DNA of 15,532 bases from Syntrophomonadaceae bacterium (lineage in GTDB: Bacteria > Bacillota > Dethiobacteria > DTU022), in NCBI GenBank assembly GCA_003558195.1, contig PWMM01000068.1, positions 1-15,532 on the forward strand, in the 5' to 3' direction. Numbering within the stretch: the stretch's first letter is position 1; each line of letters starts with the position of its first letter. The notes under the pieces are model-generated. The model searched no databases, was not told the origin of the DNA, and was given only the letters and a program-made list of their open reading frames with translations. Below, piece by piece: positions 14,214 to 15,532 of this stretch. The position numbers and the translations under genes are program-made.

Positions 14214-14690
14214 TTAAACCATGGAAGCTAAAAGGGGAATAAGCCGGGGATCAAATTGCCATCCAGAGCAATAATCCAGTTCATAAATCGCCTCTTTTAC
14301 CGTCAGGGTACGACCATAGGGACGACCCTGAATCATGGACAAATAAGCATCAAGCACCGCAATAATCCGGCATTCAATAGGAATATCTTCGCCTTTTAAG
14401 CCGAAGGGATATCCGCTGCCATCATAGTTTTCATGGTGCAACAGGATCAGTTCGGCAACGGCTGCAAGATCGCTTGATCCAGAGGCAATGCGATAACCTT
14501 TTTCCACATGTTGTCGCACTTTATCCCATTCAGCTTCGGTCAACTTTCCCTGCTTGTTTAAAATATCTTCTGAAACAGTTGCTTTGCCAAGATCATAAAT
14601 CCTGGCTAGAAGCTCCAGGTTAGCCAGCTGTTTTTCCTTCAAACCGGTTTTACGGCCCAGCTTGATAGATAGTTCCTGCATCTGTTCCAT
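14214..14690 (-). CDS. HD-GYP domain, degenerate; downstream half of a frame-split gene
   Basis: The 158 codons from ATG at 14690 code most of an HD-GYP domain: IYDLGK (32-36 region), RQHVEKGYRIASGS, HHENYDGSGYPFGLKG (85-100) and IPIECRII. This frame is -1 relative to the PAS-GGDEF part just upstream. Joined by a -1 shift at the A8 tract, the protein aligns without a gap to the dCache protein: GGDEF to RD is 88 residues in both, and RD to the HD position is 39 in both. Two metal-ligand His are lost: the His of GH becomes Lys and HD becomes YD; AYDxM reads AYLSM. H60-region QH, HH and GSGYP remain. Phosphodiesterase activity is therefore unlikely. No ribosome binding site precedes the ATG, so separate translation is doubtful. 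It ends 33 nt from the convergent kinase gene. Confidence 0.85.
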   Translation of the reverse strand: MEQMQELSIKLGRKTGLKEKQLANLELLARIYDLGKATVSEDILNKQGKLTEAEWDKVRQHVEKGYRIASGSSDLAAVAELILLHHENYDGSGYPFGLKGEDIPIECRIIAVLDAYLSMIQGRPYGRTLTVKEAIYELDYCSGWQFDPRLIPLLASMV

Positions 14691-15532
14691 TTTTTTTCAG
14701 TCTTTTTATCGCGAAAGAAAAAGGAGGAAAGGACCGCCCGCACAATTTCGTTTTGGGCTTTGATACTGCGCTGTTTTTTATCTTCAACTACCAAGGATTC
14801 CACTTCCCGGTAAGCCTCTTGCAGAGGCTTATTTTGACTTTCGCTACACGCAATGCCCATGGCCATAGTAATTGGGAGGGTGGAGTGCTTGCGATTATAA
14901 TCTTCAATATGCCTGCGAATTCTAACCATCAGTTGCTCTCCGGCGCTATAAACAGTGCGTGGCAGAATCAAAGCAAATTCATCGCCACCTACCCTTGCCA
15001 AAATATCTGAAAAGCGTACGCTCTCTTTTAAAATCCTGGCTGCGGCCACTAAATAGTGGTCTGCAGTTTCATAACCAAAAGCATCATTGACCAGCTGCAA
15101 GTCATCTAAATGTGCAGAAATAATGGCTACGGGATAATCTCTTCCCCCATCGAGGCGCTTTAATTCATCTTCGAAATAAGCCCGGCTGTAAAGACCGGTT
15201 AAAGTGTCATGGAGCTTTAAATGCTGGAGAGGACTTTCATTATCCATGCCCGCCTTTACTTCCCGGCCCAGGGCCAACACTTCCTCTCTACCGCTTGGCA
15301 CCAGGCGCGCTTCAAAATGGGTTTTTTGATTAGCGCTCCCGCAGGAAAATTCTACCACCTGCAACTCCTTATCTCTGAAAACATTCTTTACGCCTTTTAG
15401 CAGTGCATCGGCAGCAGCAGGATTAAAAATAGCCTGAAGCGGCTTGCCGGCGAGATCTACTTCACCAGTCTTAGCCCTGCACATAGCGCGAAGCTGCTGT
15501 TCATCGGGCCCCTGGCACTCCAGGCAAATCCC
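14639..15532 (-). CDS. PAS-GGDEF protein with degenerate catalytic site but intact I-site; 5' end outside window
   Basis: The frame is open to the right edge, so the ATG at 15484 is internal and the start is outside. The visible order is the end of a PAS-like domain (to about 15250; FEARLVPSGREEVLALGREV, with C-L-E-C further up), then GGDEF (about 15215-14790). GGDEF itself (14975-14989) is present, and RFSD (15005-15016) sits exactly five residues before it, the position of the inhibitory I-site that binds c-di-GMP. The metal-binding Asp (PleD D327 equivalent) is His at 15110-15112, the phosphate-binding Lys (PleD K332) is Gln and the GH is GY. Loss of cyclase activity with I-site binding is the likely outcome, as in PelD-type receptors. 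After an A8 tract at 14690-14697 this frame leaves the HD-GYP sequence and stops at 14639. Confidence 0.85.
   Translation of the reverse strand, partial: GICLECQGPDEQQLRAMCRAKTGEVDLAGKPLQAIFNPAAADALLKGVKNVFRDKELQVVEFSCGSANQKTHFEARLVPSGREEVLALGREVKAGMDNESPLQHLKLHDTLTGLYSRAYFEDELKRLDGGRDYPVAIISAHLDDLQLVNDAFGYETADHYLVAAARILKESVRFSDILARVGGDEFALILPRTVYSAGEQLMVRIRRHIEDYNRKHSTLPITMAMGIACSESQNKPLQEAYREVESLVVEDKKQRSIKAQNEIVRAVLSSFFFRDKKTEKKWNRCRNYLSSWAVKPV
14690..14697 (-). other. A8 homopolymer at the frame break (possible -1 slippery site)
   Basis: On the coding strand GAA AAA AAA TGG becomes, after a -1 shift, GAA AAA AAA ATG, which restores the HD-GYP frame. Eight A is long enough for transcriptional or ribosomal slippage, but also a typical place for a deletion or a sequencing error. 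No clear downstream stem-loop or upstream Shine-Dalgarno-like stimulator was recognised by eye. Confidence 0.6.

Overview
The window looks like chromosomal DNA of a Gram-positive, probably anaerobic Firmicute of the Clostridia type. The grounds are strong AGGAGG-type ribosome binding sites, mid-GC composition with T/A-rich intergenic DNA, a respiratory-type fumarate-reductase-like flavoprotein, an N-terminally anchored CAP-domain exported protein, sigma-A-like promoters, a cre-like box and a Clostridia-style GGGACA...TGTCCC interspersed repeat. No rRNA, tRNA, CRISPR array, transposase or phage gene was seen.

Left part (1-5516). The window opens inside an FAD-dependent fumarate reductase/flavocytochrome c-like gene on the + strand. 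Facing it is a minus-strand block read from 5516 to 1191: a protein with a HEPN-like R-N-x3-H motif and two CBS domains, a membrane-anchored CAP (SCP/YkwD-like) protein with a Glu-Pro linker, a dihydrolipoamide-dehydrogenase/mercuric-reductase-like flavoprotein, and a YibE/F membrane protein. The last two are only 25 nt apart and probably cotranscribed.

Middle part (5517-8779). A divergent intergenic region carries promoters in both directions and a cre-like box in front of a HIT-family hydrolase gene. Convergent to that gene is a yyaL-type thioredoxin-domain (DUF255) gene interrupted by one in-frame TAA at the place of a conserved Tyr codon. Upstream of it lies about 610 nt without a gene, rich in inverted repeats; it holds the yyaL promoter and the probable leader of the next gene.

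Right part (8780-15532) is a signalling region. It begins with a membrane dCache-HAMP-GGDEF-HD-GYP c-di-GMP enzyme. Then come two copies of a REP-like repeat, a small exported coiled-coil protein (Spy/CpxP-like by layout) under a promoter enclosed in a 32-bp dyad, a strong terminator, an OmpR-family response regulator and its overlapping histidine kinase. Convergent to the kinase is a PAS-GGDEF-HD-GYP gene that runs off the right edge and is split by a -1 frame difference at an A8 tract. The two c-di-GMP proteins are complementary: the first has catalytic residues but no I-site; the second keeps an RxxD I-site while catalytic residues in both of its domains are replaced, so it looks like a c-di-GMP sensor rather than an enzyme.

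The most interesting points are this apparent catalyst/receptor pair with the frame break, the HEPN-like-CBS fusion, the small exported protein beside the two-component system with unusual dyads, and the structured leader of the c-di-GMP gene. Everything here was read by eye; alignments are by memory of family motifs, not from a search.
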